This document shows positions 16,926 to 24,659 of a stretch of 37,817 bases of DNA, piece after piece. A program made the translations under genes and the position numbers. Numbering within the stretch: the stretch's first letter is position 1; each line of letters begins with the position of its first letter. The notes beneath the pieces were generated by a model. That model had not been told where the DNA came from. It was given only the letters and a program-made list of their open reading frames with translations, and did no database searches. Source of the stretch: UBA652 sp964598235 (GTDB lineage: Bacteria; Pseudomonadota; Gammaproteobacteria; Nitrosococcales; Methylophagaceae); assembly GCA_964598235.1 (NCBI GenBank), contig CAZRAY010000014.1, forward strand, positions 1 to 37,817, given 5' to 3'.

Positions 16926-16947
16926 TTTAAAAGATGTATCTTTTAAA
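16926..16947. repeat. 10-bp perfect inverted repeat (candidate operator)
   Basis: Arms TTTAAAAGAT (16926-16935) and ATCTTTTAAA (16938-16947) around a two-base centre. The symmetry with almost no loop fits a dimeric repressor or activator site better than an RNA hairpin. It lies about 90 bases upstream of the 462-residue gene and next to the nested hairpin. Confidence 0.6.
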
Positions 16948-17306
16948 CCACTCAACCAGCCAAGCTATACACAACCAAGACCAGCTACTTTAATTGCTCA
17001 AAGTCACGGTAACTTAACTAGGCACCCGAACAATCTACCACACTGCCTACTGCTAAACAACAGGAAAAGTGTTTTTTACTCCAACACCCTCTTTTCACCC
17101 CCATAGTGTGGTTTTTTTGAAACACCTCTAAGCGGCTTGGGTGCCTCCTCACATCTCACACCAAACTATCGCAAGCCCATTCAAAGCCTAGCCCAAAGCC
17201 CAGAACGGGGCTGCACTTTAAATTATTTGGGATTTTTATTTGGCTGCTTAATCATCATTGTAATCATTTTTAAATATTCAAGACCTTCAAATTAATTTTT
17301 CTTACA
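16948..17306. other. Gene-free region between the T2SS operon and the 462-aa gene
   Basis: About 360 bases with no supportable gene. It should include the minus-strand promoter of the 15450 gene, but no convincing -35/-10 pair stands out. A small hairpin (AGCCC, loop of six, GGGCT) lies at 17197-17212, without a T run. A 28-codon minus-strand ORF starting near 17103 has no ribosome site and I do not call it. Confidence 0.5.
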
Positions 17307-17462
17307 CTACTCTATCACTCGTGACCCATGCAGCGTCTGCGCAGCAATTTCAAAACCACGCACCACTAACGCGTCTCTCTTCTCCGTATCATTCTCCAAC
17401 CCAGAACGACCCAAGCGTATGCATGATAACCGCGTTAGAGCGGTGAAGTCCGTATCCTCAAC
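17307..17462 (-). other. In-frame open stretch after the lipoprotein stop codon
   Basis: Directly after the TAG stop of the lipoprotein (17463-17465) the same frame stays open for 51 codons, from GTT at 17460-17462 to TAG at 17307-17309, reading VEDTDFTALTRLSCIRLG and onwards to a HGSRVIE end. There is no start codon with a ribosome site at its head. It may be a non-coding stretch or dispersed repeat open by chance, a gene remnant, or a rare read-through extension. An ACCGC/GCGGT hairpin (17429-17444) lies inside it, without a T run, so it is not an obvious terminator. Confidence 0.35.
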
Positions 17463-17882
17463 CTATTTGTAGTATAAATACCACTCTCCATCTAATTTCA
17501 ACCATTTTTCATCTAGTGGTCGCGTATTCTCCATTTGCAAACTTTGAATCATATAGCTTACCTGAGTTCGAACATGACACAGCTCTGGCTCACATATCAC
17601 CGTATCAACCTTTGCTGCCGTCCAATTGGGCACTCCTGCTACCCGCAATGCAAAAATATCAGATGAGGTTGTTTCTCGATATCCCGGTGTAGTGAATTGA
17701 TATGCACCTTCCACATCATGCGCCATCAACCGATCCAGCCGCGCTTGTGCGCGCTCGCGAACTATTTCTTCCGCAGGGCGCTTATCTGCACAACTTTGTA
17801 ATAATATTGCCGTCAGCAATAAACCGATAACACTAACGCCCTTTGTGATGCCTTTTTTCATTTCTATAATCCAATATTTCAT
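17463..17882 (-). CDS. Small lipoprotein at the end of the T2SS operon
   Basis: A 139-residue predicted lipoprotein: hydrophobic segment then a lipobox-like LLQSC with the acceptor Cys at residue 31, followed by Ala-Asp. The mature part (EEIVRERAQARLDRLMAHDVEGAYQFTTPGYRE... ending DEKWLKLDGEWYLYYK) has the length and helix-then-sheet pattern of an NTF2-like fold; that is inference. A second in-frame ATG at 17861 (MKKGITKGVS) would give a more standard lipoprotein signal. It starts 17 bases after gspD, so is probably cotranscribed. It could be a secretin pilotin or an accessory outer-membrane lipoprotein, but shows no clear resemblance to GspS. Confidence 0.75.
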   Translation of the reverse strand: MKYWIIEMKKGITKGVSVIGLLLTAILLQSCADKRPAEEIVRERAQARLDRLMAHDVEGAYQFTTPGYRETTSSDIFALRVAGVPNWTAAKVDTVICEPELCHVRTQVSYMIQSLQMENTRPLDEKWLKLDGEWYLYYK

Positions 17883-17899
17883 TTCAAAATAATTACAAT

Positions 17900-19519
17900 T
17901 TAATAAATTCTTGCTGGTTCTGCCCCACGCCAGCGATAATCTTCTCGTTCTTGGAAGAGCTCTAAGTTGCGAATTTGTGAACGCATTTCTCGGCTGATAT
18001 CACGCAAATCTTGTTCATTAAATAAGACATGTGGCGAAATAATCACAAGTAGCTCTGTGCGCGTGCTGGTTAAGGCTGTTTTACCAAATAAATTGCCAAT
18101 AATGGGAATTTGATGTAAGCCTGGGATCCCTGATTCCGTATCACTTTGGTTCTCTCTAATCAGCCCGCCTAAAACAACTGACTCACCTGAACGCACCGCC
18201 ACCCTACTCTTGATGCTTCTCTCCAAGAAACTACGCTGCCCAGTTGCACTATCCACTGGCCCAACATCCGTAATAGATTGTTCAATATCCATCGTTACCA
18301 CACCCCCCGCATTAACGGATGGCGTTACCGTTAGCTGCACACCTGTATCTTTAAATTCAACGCCATTGCTGATAACCGCTCCTGTGCTGACAGTTTGAGT
18401 CGTTCGAACAGGTTGTTGGCTACCTACTTTGATTTCTGCGGTCTGATTGTCCAACACCATCACTGTCGGTGTTGAAATAACATTAATTAAAGATTGCTCC
18501 GCAAGCAAATTGAGTACGCCACTCAAATTACCTGCTGCATTGGTAACCGCATAAGACAAGCCAGGTAATTTTGCCGCCGCCGCCGTATCAGAGAGCCCTA
18601 AGGTTGCTAAACCTTGATGGCCTTTGCCCAGTCCGTTTTTGAGCGTCCATTCAAGGCCATACTCTAAGCCATCCGTCAGCGTCACTTCTAAGATACTGGC
18701 TTCAATTACAATTTGTGCTGGCAAGATATCAAGCTGCTTAAGTGCACCTTTTATCTTACGGAAATCTTTCCGGGTCGCATAGATCAATAATGCATTATTT
18801 TCTTCATCGGCAACGATACCAATATTATCCAAAGTATAGCTCGCCGACGTTGTCCCACCACTTGTGTTATTTGCAGTCACTGTATTCGTCTGTGATGTTG
18901 TATTGTTACTATCTGAGGAAACCGTTTCAGGTGTTAATCCTGGGGCAACCCCTGTCCCCTTCCCGCCCGAACCGGTTGTTGTGCTTGTGCCCGAAAAAAC
19001 ACTACTTAATAATTCTGCAATATGCGTTGCTGTGCCATTTTGTACCGAATAGACAAANNNNNNNNNNNNNNNNNNNNNNNNNNNNNNNNNNNNNNNNNNN
19101 NNNNNNNNNNNNNNNNNNNNNNNNNNNNNNNNNNNNNNNNNNNNNNNNNNNNNNNNNTAGTTTAATCCCAAGATATCGCCCATCACCGCATGCACGATTT
19201 CAATTAATGGCGTTTGTTCAAAATTGAGCTCAACTGCATCACCGTCTAGATGAATTGCCTTACGTGCTTTTGGCAGGCGAACGTGTTGACCCGTACCAGG
19301 ATAAATAGTTGGTTTCCGCGCGACTGTATCCTCCTCTAGCCCAAGCGCTTCCTCATTTTGTTTTACAGTTGATGCAATATACGGCGTGTCTGTCGCTAAA
19401 ATACGGTCGAATGTAAATAAAGTTTCATCTCGATTTACGCCCTGTTGATTCTCTTTCTGCTGACTTGCACAACCTACTAATAAACTCAGCAGCACTATCA
19501 TTATTATTTGTCGTGTCAT
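17900..19519 (-). CDS. gspD: Type II secretion outer-membrane secretin (interrupted by assembly gap)
   Basis: Secretin that forms the outer-membrane channel of the T2SS. The N-terminus MTRQIIMIVLLSLLVGC carries a lipobox with Cys17, as in lipidated XpsD. VELNFEQTPLIEIVHAVMGDILGLN is the beginning of the N0 domain; the gap of 100 N then intervenes, and FVYSVQNGTATHIAELLSSVF is the start of the N3 domain, so the rest of N0 plus N1 and N2 (around 200 residues by family comparison) are absent from the assembly. A Ser/Thr/Gly/Asn loop in N3 and the intact secretin core (VRSGESVVLGGLIRENQSD, IPIIGNLFG, ELLVIISPHVL) follow. The two sides remain in one frame across the N run. It is 23 bases after gspN. 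Confidence 0.95.
   Translation of the reverse strand: MTRQIIMIVLLSLLVGCASQQKENQQGVNRDETLFTFDRILATDTPYIASTVKQNEEALGLEEDTVARKPTIYPGTGQHVRLPKARKAIHLDGDAVELNFEQTPLIEIVHAVMGDILGLNXXXXXXXXXXXXXXXXXXXXXXXXXXXXXXXXXXFVYSVQNGTATHIAELLSSVFSGTSTTTGSGGKGTGVAPGLTPETVSSDSNNTTSQTNTVTANNTSGGTTSASYTLDNIGIVADEENNALLIYATRKDFRKIKGALKQLDILPAQIVIEASILEVTLTDGLEYGLEWTLKNGLGKGHQGLATLGLSDTAAAAKLPGLSYAVTNAAGNLSGVLNLLAEQSLINVISTPTVMVLDNQTAEIKVGSQQPVRTTQTVSTGAVISNGVEFKDTGVQLTVTPSVNAGGVVTMDIEQSITDVGPVDSATGQRSFLERSIKSRVAVRSGESVVLGGLIRENQSDTESGIPGLHQIPIIGNLFGKTALTSTRTELLVIISPHVLFNEQDLRDISREMRSQIRNLELFQEREDYRWRGAEPARIY
19058..19157. other. Assembly gap of 100 N within gspD
   Basis: Exactly 100 N, the conventional placeholder for a gap of unknown size. 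By family comparison much more than 33 codons is missing here. The identical length of the second gap confirms it is a convention and not a measured distance. Confidence 0.99.
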
Positions 19520-19542
19520 ATTTTACTCATTATGTTTAATTA

Positions 19543-20325
19543 TCACTTTGATTCTACAGACTTATTTGCACGTTCACTTAAACTCTGGGATATCAATTCA
19601 AAGGTGTTTGCACCCATTTGTTCCTTCGGCTGTTCTTTTTGTTCTGCTTCAAAATCTGGGTTTAATGCAGGTAAGGCCGGTTTTGCTCTGTTCGATTTTA
19701 CCTCTACCGCTTCTGGGGCACGGCTATTGAGACTACTACCGCTTCCTTTTACTTCCATTCCTGCTACAGGTTTACTCGGATGCGCTCTATTCGTTGTTTG
19801 TGCTTGTGCTGCTAATAATTCTGCCTTACTTGCTGGCGTTGGTGATTTTAGCATCAGCATTCTTTGTTTGCCTTCTTGAGAAAATTCAGCACCTTCCGCA
19901 TTAACTCGATCAAGTACCCATCCTACTATTTCCTCCCCAACTTTTAATCGCTGAGAACCTTCTTCCCCAGAAACAATAATACCAGCATCATCACCTGCCC
20001 CATACATACCCAACAATGTCATTTTCTCAAAGCTATCCGGACCTTTATTGCTTGGTTTAATTTGTTGTTTCACAGGCTTAAGAGGGGGCTCGTAAACCTG
20101 TCGGCTGGCCCAGAATATAGGCCTTGTTAACATATCGCCATTGCTTTTTCTTGCTTTCTCGGGAAGCGTTATCATTAATGCCTGAAGTGATGATGATGCA
20201 GGCATAACAGCCACAATAGGCGGCAAATTCTGATCCCGCTGCCATCGCCCCCAAGCCAACAATAAAACCAATATTGTCATCGTTATCGCAAGAATACCAA
20301 CCCATTTCAATGCGTTATTCTTCAT
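19543..20325 (-). CDS. gspN: Type II secretion inner-membrane protein N (GspC/XpsN-like)
   Basis: A bitopic inner-membrane protein of 260 residues that links the inner-membrane platform to the secretin. One membrane helix (about residues 8-25) is followed by a periplasmic proline-rich linker and a GspC-type homology region at about 98-160 (MTLLGMYGAGDDAGIIVSGEEG, LKVGEEIVGWVLDRVNAEG). No C-terminal PDZ or coiled-coil domain is clear; the last 90 residues are polar and probably disordered. In the xps operon the gene at this place, between M and D, is xpsN, which replaces gspC; there is no separate gspC here. It overlaps gspM by four bases. Confidence 0.88.
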   Translation of the reverse strand: MKNNALKWVGILAITMTILVLLLAWGRWQRDQNLPPIVAVMPASSSLQALMITLPEKARKSNGDMLTRPIFWASRQVYEPPLKPVKQQIKPSNKGPDSFEKMTLLGMYGAGDDAGIIVSGEEGSQRLKVGEEIVGWVLDRVNAEGAEFSQEGKQRMLMLKSPTPASKAELLAAQAQTTNRAHPSKPVAGMEVKGSGSSLNSRAPEAVEVKSNRAKPALPALNPDFEAEQKEQPKEQMGANTFELISQSLSERANKSVESK

Positions 20326-20873
20326 GGTTGCAACCTCACCGCCGTCAAACGGAGTTTTGTGACCGCGACATGAGGGCCATTCCTGCCTCTTTTGGGTTTA
20401 ATGTCTGTTTCTTCTATTACGACAATTGGCCGCAACCTAGGGATCTCAAGCAATGCTTTTTCCAAAGATGCCATCCCACCTTCGATAGTGAGATCTAAGC
20501 TAACTTCATCATAGCCTTCTGCTATCTTAACTGCGCGTACACGACTACCAATAACCGTCATCCCCGTTTTTTCTATCGCTGTCCGTACATCCTGCTGCAT
20601 TTTAGTGCCTGTCATCGTTGCATCTGCTGTCGCAGGATAAATCAATCCTGCCAATTGTACCGTTGCCGTTGCATTAGCTTGTTCTAAAATTTCATACTGT
20701 TGTTGTATACCTAGTAATCGTGCAATTCTGGGCTCTATTTCAGCGCGCCTCTCATTATTTTCTTGCCGTAACGACCATGCCGCGCTCAGCAATACCATCA
20801 AGATAGCCATCATCAGCATCAATGCAATAACCAATACTGCTTTCGCTCGGTAAGACAACCCGTTACGTCTCAT
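20322..20873 (-). CDS. gspM: Type II secretion platform protein GspM
   Basis: A 183-residue inner-membrane protein of the GspM-b type, partner of GspL in the assembly platform. A short cytoplasmic N-terminus (MRRNGLSYRAKAV) leads to one membrane helix (about residues 12-32), a periplasmic helical segment (EIEPRIARLLGIQQQYEILEQ) and a small ferredoxin-like domain ending in VRLQP. Similarity is low, as usual for GspM; position between gspL and gspN, with four-base overlaps on both sides, and the topology make the call firm. Confidence 0.87.
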   Translation of the reverse strand: MRRNGLSYRAKAVLVIALMLMMAILMVLLSAAWSLRQENNERRAEIEPRIARLLGIQQQYEILEQANATATVQLAGLIYPATADATMTGTKMQQDVRTAIEKTGMTVIGSRVRAVKIAEGYDEVSLDLTIEGGMASLEKALLEIPRLRPIVVIEETDIKPKRGRNGPHVAVTKLRLTAVRLQP

Positions 20874-21780
20874 TCCTTACCTCTATTCGTACTTAATGTG
20901 TCCATAATTAAATCTTTTGATTGTAGCTTGATCTCGAATACGAAACGTTCTTTTTGCTCTCTCCCACCACGCGTAAACTCTGTGGGTGCAGTGACTTCCA
21001 TAAACTCTGGCCGATTTGATAACTCTGCCATTAAGGCCGCGCCATTGCCGGCTCGGCCGACGAGCCGCATCATATCGCCTTTTATGTTCATTGAGGCAAG
21101 CCATATATCATCTTTCAATAGGGTGCTTAATTCATTAAGCTGCGGATACGGACTATGACTTTTTTCTATTAACGCATTAATGTTCCCAATTAGCACATTA
21201 TGTTGTGCTAAATCTACACGCAAAGCCACCGCTTCTGTNNNNNNNNNNNNNNNNNNNNNNNNNNNNNNNNNNNNNNNNNNNNNNNNNNNNNNNNNNNNNN
21301 NNNNNNNNNNNNNNNNNNNNNNNNNNNNNNNNNNNNNNTTTTCTCTCGAAGATGTTGAGCAATTAAGGCCGCTGAAACAATCGCCATGTCTACTGTTATA
21401 CGGCCACCTTTATGACGAACAAATTGCCAACCATATCGCGTATCTTCTTCAGGAAAGGGGCTTTTTGCACGTACTTCCAATACAACCATTGACTCTAAAT
21501 CCAGCTCAACGCTCGCTGGAAGATCTAAACGCGTTTCAAGTACGAGTGACTCTGGCAACACATAAGCCTGCGCCTTAGTGTTTCGTGGTGAAACTTGTTC
21601 CCCAGCATGATAATACTGTTTTTTGAGATCGCCCGAAAAAGTTACCGTCACGACTTCATCCACCCAACGCCTACCATAGGCATTTGGCGCCCACAGCAAC
21701 TCACGCCACCCGGCCCGCCAAAATTGCGGGATCTTGCGTAAATCTAAACCAAATAATGTTAGTTGGCTATCAAGCGCCAT
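20870..21780 (-). CDS. gspL: Type II secretion platform protein GspL (interrupted by assembly gap)
   Basis: GspL recruits the GspE ATPase to the inner membrane and binds GspM. The 5' part from ATG 21780 (MALDSQLTLFGLDLRKIPQFWRAGW) encodes 147 codons of the cytoplasmic actin-like domain, reaching AALIAQHLREK at the gap. The 3' part after the gap (TEAVALRVDLAQHN to DTLSTNRGKE) is the PilN-like periplasmic domain, including LLKDDIWLASMNIKGDMMRLVG. The membrane helix and the end of the actin-like domain are not seen, so the true gap exceeds 100 bases. The two halves are out of frame across the 100 N, which is a placeholder effect and not evidence of a frameshift. It overlaps gspK by 11 bases and gspM by 4. 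Confidence 0.88.
21239..21338. other. Assembly gap of 100 N within gspL
   Basis: Exactly 100 N, a placeholder of unknown true length. For the flanking halves of gspL to join in one frame the real missing length must leave remainder 2 on division by 3. Confidence 0.99.
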
Positions 21781-22729
21781 TTTCTTCCTTTTTTATTCCC
21801 ACGCTAATTGCTTTAATAGGTTCGCTTCTTAATATGTTCCAAGGCAGAGGGTCTAAACCACGACCACCTCGCTGAACCCAGCGCCTACGCCGGTATATTT
21901 TACCATCTTCCATCGTCACATCGGCATCCAATCTAAATAATGCATTTACGGCTTGTGTTACATATTCTTCAGGAATCTCCGTAGCGATGCCGTTATCTTT
22001 AAATGGTGTTTCCTCTCGCGCAGTGATCATTTCTTTTGCAATGTCAGCATCACCTGTCACGATCGCTAACACATCTGAAGAAGCTGACAAGGGGTCAATC
22101 CCAACCTGGCCAAGGGCCGAGGCCACTAATAGATTCTCAATGCGCTCATAAATATCACGATTCACCCCCAATACTTGCATCAGATCTTCCACTGTTTCAA
22201 ACTGTCCATATCGCGGCCCCGTTTTACCTGCATTTTCATAGTTTGTTGCTGTCTCATTTTCTTCCGCTGGCTTCGGCCCTCGCCAAACAATAATATTTTT
22301 GGCTATTTCTTGCCCTTGCTCCTCACTTAACCCTGCGCCAAGCTCAAAGACGCTTGCCAATAATTCTGGTGACGCACGGCTTAAGTTGACTAAGCCTGTC
22401 GATGGCAACGCTTTTATTCTGACACTTAGCCCGCCCACTGTATAGCGATGGTCTAAAATGCCTCTCCCTTTAAATTCTCCTTCCTCTTCTAATAGCAGTA
22501 AATCTCGCATTGCTAATAAGCTTGCACCATCTCCAGCAGCAGCAGCTTGTGCTTGTTGCAACTGCAATTGTACTTGCCTCACATCGGTGCGTGCTAATGA
22601 CACCATGCCTGCGACTAAAAGTGCCAACGCTGCAATAAACCATAACATCATTGCCAATGCCACCCCTTTTTGTAGGTGTATATCCTGATTAGAAAAAGGC
22701 TGTCGTTTCATTATTTTCATATCATCCAT
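21770..22729 (-). CDS. gspK: Type II secretion minor pseudopilin GspK
   Basis: The large minor pseudopilin that caps the tip of the pseudopilus with GspI and GspJ. The prepilin segment is QKGVALAMMLWFIAALALLVAG: cleavage after Gly, and no Glu at +5, which is characteristic of GspK. The 319-residue length and the large helical domain (LPSTGLVNLSRASPELLASVF, FETVEDLMQVLGVNRDIYERI) inserted in the pilin fold are typical. The 5' end has several in-frame ATGs; 22729 has AGAAG seven bases upstream. It starts three bases after gspJ. Confidence 0.94.
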   Translation of the reverse strand: MDDMKIMKRQPFSNQDIHLQKGVALAMMLWFIAALALLVAGMVSLARTDVRQVQLQLQQAQAAAAGDGASLLAMRDLLLLEEEGEFKGRGILDHRYTVGGLSVRIKALPSTGLVNLSRASPELLASVFELGAGLSEEQGQEIAKNIIVWRGPKPAEENETATNYENAGKTGPRYGQFETVEDLMQVLGVNRDIYERIENLLVASALGQVGIDPLSASSDVLAIVTGDADIAKEMITAREETPFKDNGIATEIPEEYVTQAVNALFRLDADVTMEDGKIYRRRRWVQRGGRGLDPLPWNILRSEPIKAISVGIKKEENGA

Positions 22730-22732
22730 ACT

Positions 22733-23341
22733 TCAACTTCTGGGTGCCGTTCCAGTAGCCAAACTAATAATTAGCTCAGGCCAAAACCGTCCTGCTTTTT
22801 CAATGACTAATCGTACAGTACGCGGATTTGACTGCCCCCGCTCCCATTCTTCTTGCCATTCTTCGCCTATATCTAATCGATAACCAATCGTTATATTGTC
22901 TAAACCTGATACCAAAGTGTATTTTTCAACCTCACCCCAATCTGGCTCATCTTGGGGTGATTTAAATGCCTGTAATTGCAACAACAACTCATCCTCCGAT
23001 ACTGATAATCGTGCAACATTCAATCCACCAATAGCGGGCCCTGCAGAAATTGGGCTGGCCCAAATTATTTCATTTTCTGTGCCTTGAAAATATGTACCAT
23101 ATTGTTTACCGGCTTCCCGTCGCAACACCGGCATTGCTTGGCCAATACTTCGCCGTAAAAACTGGCTGACCATCCGCATTTCATCTGTACGATCGATCAC
23201 TTTCTGTAACCGTGTTTGAGTATCGCCCAAGGTGCGCATGGCCGTAATCATTGCCAACATCAATAAAGATAAAATGGTCAATGCAATCACCACTTCAATA
23301 ATGGTAAACCCTTGCTGTCTTGATTTTATGTTGAGATTCAT
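22733..23341 (-). CDS. gspJ: Type II secretion minor pseudopilin GspJ
   Basis: Minor pseudopilin of the tip complex, 202 residues. The leader ends QQG and the mature protein starts FTIIEVVIALTILSLLMLAMI, with Glu at +5. The globular part includes RRSIGQAMPVLRREAG and the W-rich EEWQEEWERGQSNPRTVRLVIE region before a C-terminal strand. It overlaps gspI by four bases and precedes gspK by three. Processing needs a prepilin peptidase, which is not encoded in this window. Confidence 0.95.
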   Translation of the reverse strand: MNLNIKSRQQGFTIIEVVIALTILSLLMLAMITAMRTLGDTQTRLQKVIDRTDEMRMVSQFLRRSIGQAMPVLRREAGKQYGTYFQGTENEIIWASPISAGPAIGGLNVARLSVSEDELLLQLQAFKSPQDEPDWGEVEKYTLVSGLDNITIGYRLDIGEEWQEEWERGQSNPRTVRLVIEKAGRFWPELIISLATGTAPRS

Positions 23342-23715
23342 TTTGCTTCCCGCCCAGCCACAACAGAATCCAACCGCACCCGACGTCCTTCACCCCAAGC
23401 AACCGTCACTTGAATAGCTTGCAAGCTGCCTTCTTTGAGCGCTGTTGGCAATTCTCCTTCGACCGGTGTTGCGGCCACTTGCCATTGAAAGCCCCCCGCA
23501 GTTTCACCTTGCTCATTCATTCCACCTATATCAACCACAGCATATTCTGCTAACAAAGATTCTGCCAGCAGATAAGCGTAACTATATTTTTCATCAACAC
23601 GCACATTGCGCGTTGCTCCCGCCGTTGCCTCGTAGAGTGCACCTAACGACATCGCCATGATTGTCATCGCCACCAACATTTCAATCAATGAAAATCCACG
23701 ACTAACTTGGCGCAT
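23338..23715 (-). CDS. gspI: Type II secretion minor pseudopilin GspI
   Basis: Minor pseudopilin that nucleates the tip trimer, 125 residues. A short leader MRQVSRG is followed by the mature N-terminus FSLIEMLVAMTIMAMSLGALYEA with Glu at +5, then a small alpha/beta domain with GGFQWQVAATPVEG. Length and the FSLIE start match GspI. It overlaps gspH by 14 bases and gspJ by four. Confidence 0.94.
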   Translation of the reverse strand: MRQVSRGFSLIEMLVAMTIMAMSLGALYEATAGATRNVRVDEKYSYAYLLAESLLAEYAVVDIGGMNEQGETAGGFQWQVAATPVEGELPTALKEGSLQAIQVTVAWGEGRRVRLDSVVAGREAK

Positions 23716-24160
23716 AAACTTCCTGTGTTACTTTTCCTAACAGCCAATCCACACGTACACGGACTGCTTTCCCTGAGTCATGCATAACATCAATACTGCC
23801 GCCCGAGGCGCTGCCATCGGGATAAAAACGAATGACAGCAGTGCCTTCTCCCTGACTCACTTCTCTTGCTGCATGCACGGTTAATGAAATAGATTCCGCC
23901 AACACTCTCGCCTCACCTTGTCCAATACTGAATTGGCGTTCGGCTGGAATCACGATTAAATCCACTGATTCCCCCTGGGACATCGCAGCATAACGCGTAC
24001 CATGTAACGCTGTTACCACGGTCCGAACCGCATCACGATATTTCATCGAATCATACATTTTCATCATCGCTGGCATAGTCAACCCAACCAGTAAGACGCC
24101 GATCGTGAAGGCCACCATAACTTCCAATAAGGTAAAGCCTGATTGCTTGAAATAAAACAT
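23702..24160 (-). CDS. gspH: Type II secretion minor pseudopilin GspH
   Basis: Minor pseudopilin, 152 residues. Leader MFYFKQSG, mature start FTLLEVMVAFTIGVLLVGLTMPAM with Glu at +5, then the GspH/FimT fold (RYAAMSQGESVDLIVIPAERQF, AVIRFYPDGSASGG). The FYPDGSASGG motif is typical of GspH/FimT. The start has no strong ribosome site, although no other start fits the prepilin leader. It lies 24 bases after gspG. Confidence 0.93.
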   Translation of the reverse strand: MFYFKQSGFTLLEVMVAFTIGVLLVGLTMPAMMKMYDSMKYRDAVRTVVTALHGTRYAAMSQGESVDLIVIPAERQFSIGQGEARVLAESISLTVHAAREVSQGEGTAVIRFYPDGSASGGSIDVMHDSGKAVRVRVDWLLGKVTQEVYAPS

Positions 24161-24184
24161 ATTTACGCTATAAATTTTATAAGC

Positions 24185-24616
24185 CTACTTAAGCTTAACG
24201 TTATGCACATCCGCATTCTCGCCAGAGCCACCTGCAGCGCCATCTTCGCCATAAGAATAGAGATCAAACCCACCATTTTCTGCAGGGAATTTATACATAT
24301 AATCTTTTTTCCATGGATCTTGCGGAATACCTGTCCGCATATAGGGGCCATTCCAACCCGTCGCATTACTTGGTGCAGCCTGCAGCGCCTGCAACCCTTC
24401 CCCGGAGGTTGGGAAACGACCCACATCTAATTTAAAGATCTCTAACCCTTGCTCTAAGCTTTTAATTTGCGTCTGCGCTGTTTTCACTTTTGCGCCACCT
24501 AATGCACCCATTACTCTTGGCCCAACTTGACTTACCAACAAAGCAATCAAGGCAAAAACGACTAAAATTTCAACCAAAGTGAAACCAGACTGTTGTTTTT
24601 TCATTTGTTTTGTCAC
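24185..24616 (-). CDS. gspG: Type II secretion major pseudopilin GspG
   Basis: Major pseudopilin that polymerises into the piston-like pseudopilus, 143 residues. Leader ends KKQQSG, mature start FTLVEILVVFALIALLVSQVGP with Glu at +5. The conserved GRFPTSGEGLQAL, NGPYM and PQDPWKKDYMYKFP motifs and the C-terminal calcium-binding loop (YGEDGAAGGSGENADV) are all present. I chose GTG at 24616 because GAGGGA sits six bases upstream; GTG at 24652 lacks this and ATG at 24604 has no ribosome site at good distance. It lies 43 bases after gspF. Confidence 0.96.
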   Translation of the reverse strand: MTKQMKKQQSGFTLVEILVVFALIALLVSQVGPRVMGALGGAKVKTAQTQIKSLEQGLEIFKLDVGRFPTSGEGLQALQAAPSNATGWNGPYMRTGIPQDPWKKDYMYKFPAENGGFDLYSYGEDGAAGGSGENADVHNVKLK

Positions 24617-24659
24617 ACGACATCCCTCATTTAAAATAAAAACTCTATACACTATTTAC

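Noticed and set aside
16948..17110. Small minus-strand ORF of 28 codons starting MGVKRGCWSKKH
   Set aside because: No ribosome site, no recognisable motif, and cysteine-rich composition typical of random reading; likely spurious.
21214..21338. Frameshift or pseudogene in gspL
   Set aside because: The frame change occurs exactly across the 100-N placeholder, so it reflects unknown gap length and not a mutation.
21770..22729. GspK lacking Glu at position +5 and Phe at +1 of the mature pilin
   Set aside because: This is the normal state for GspK, which caps the pseudopilus, and not a defect.
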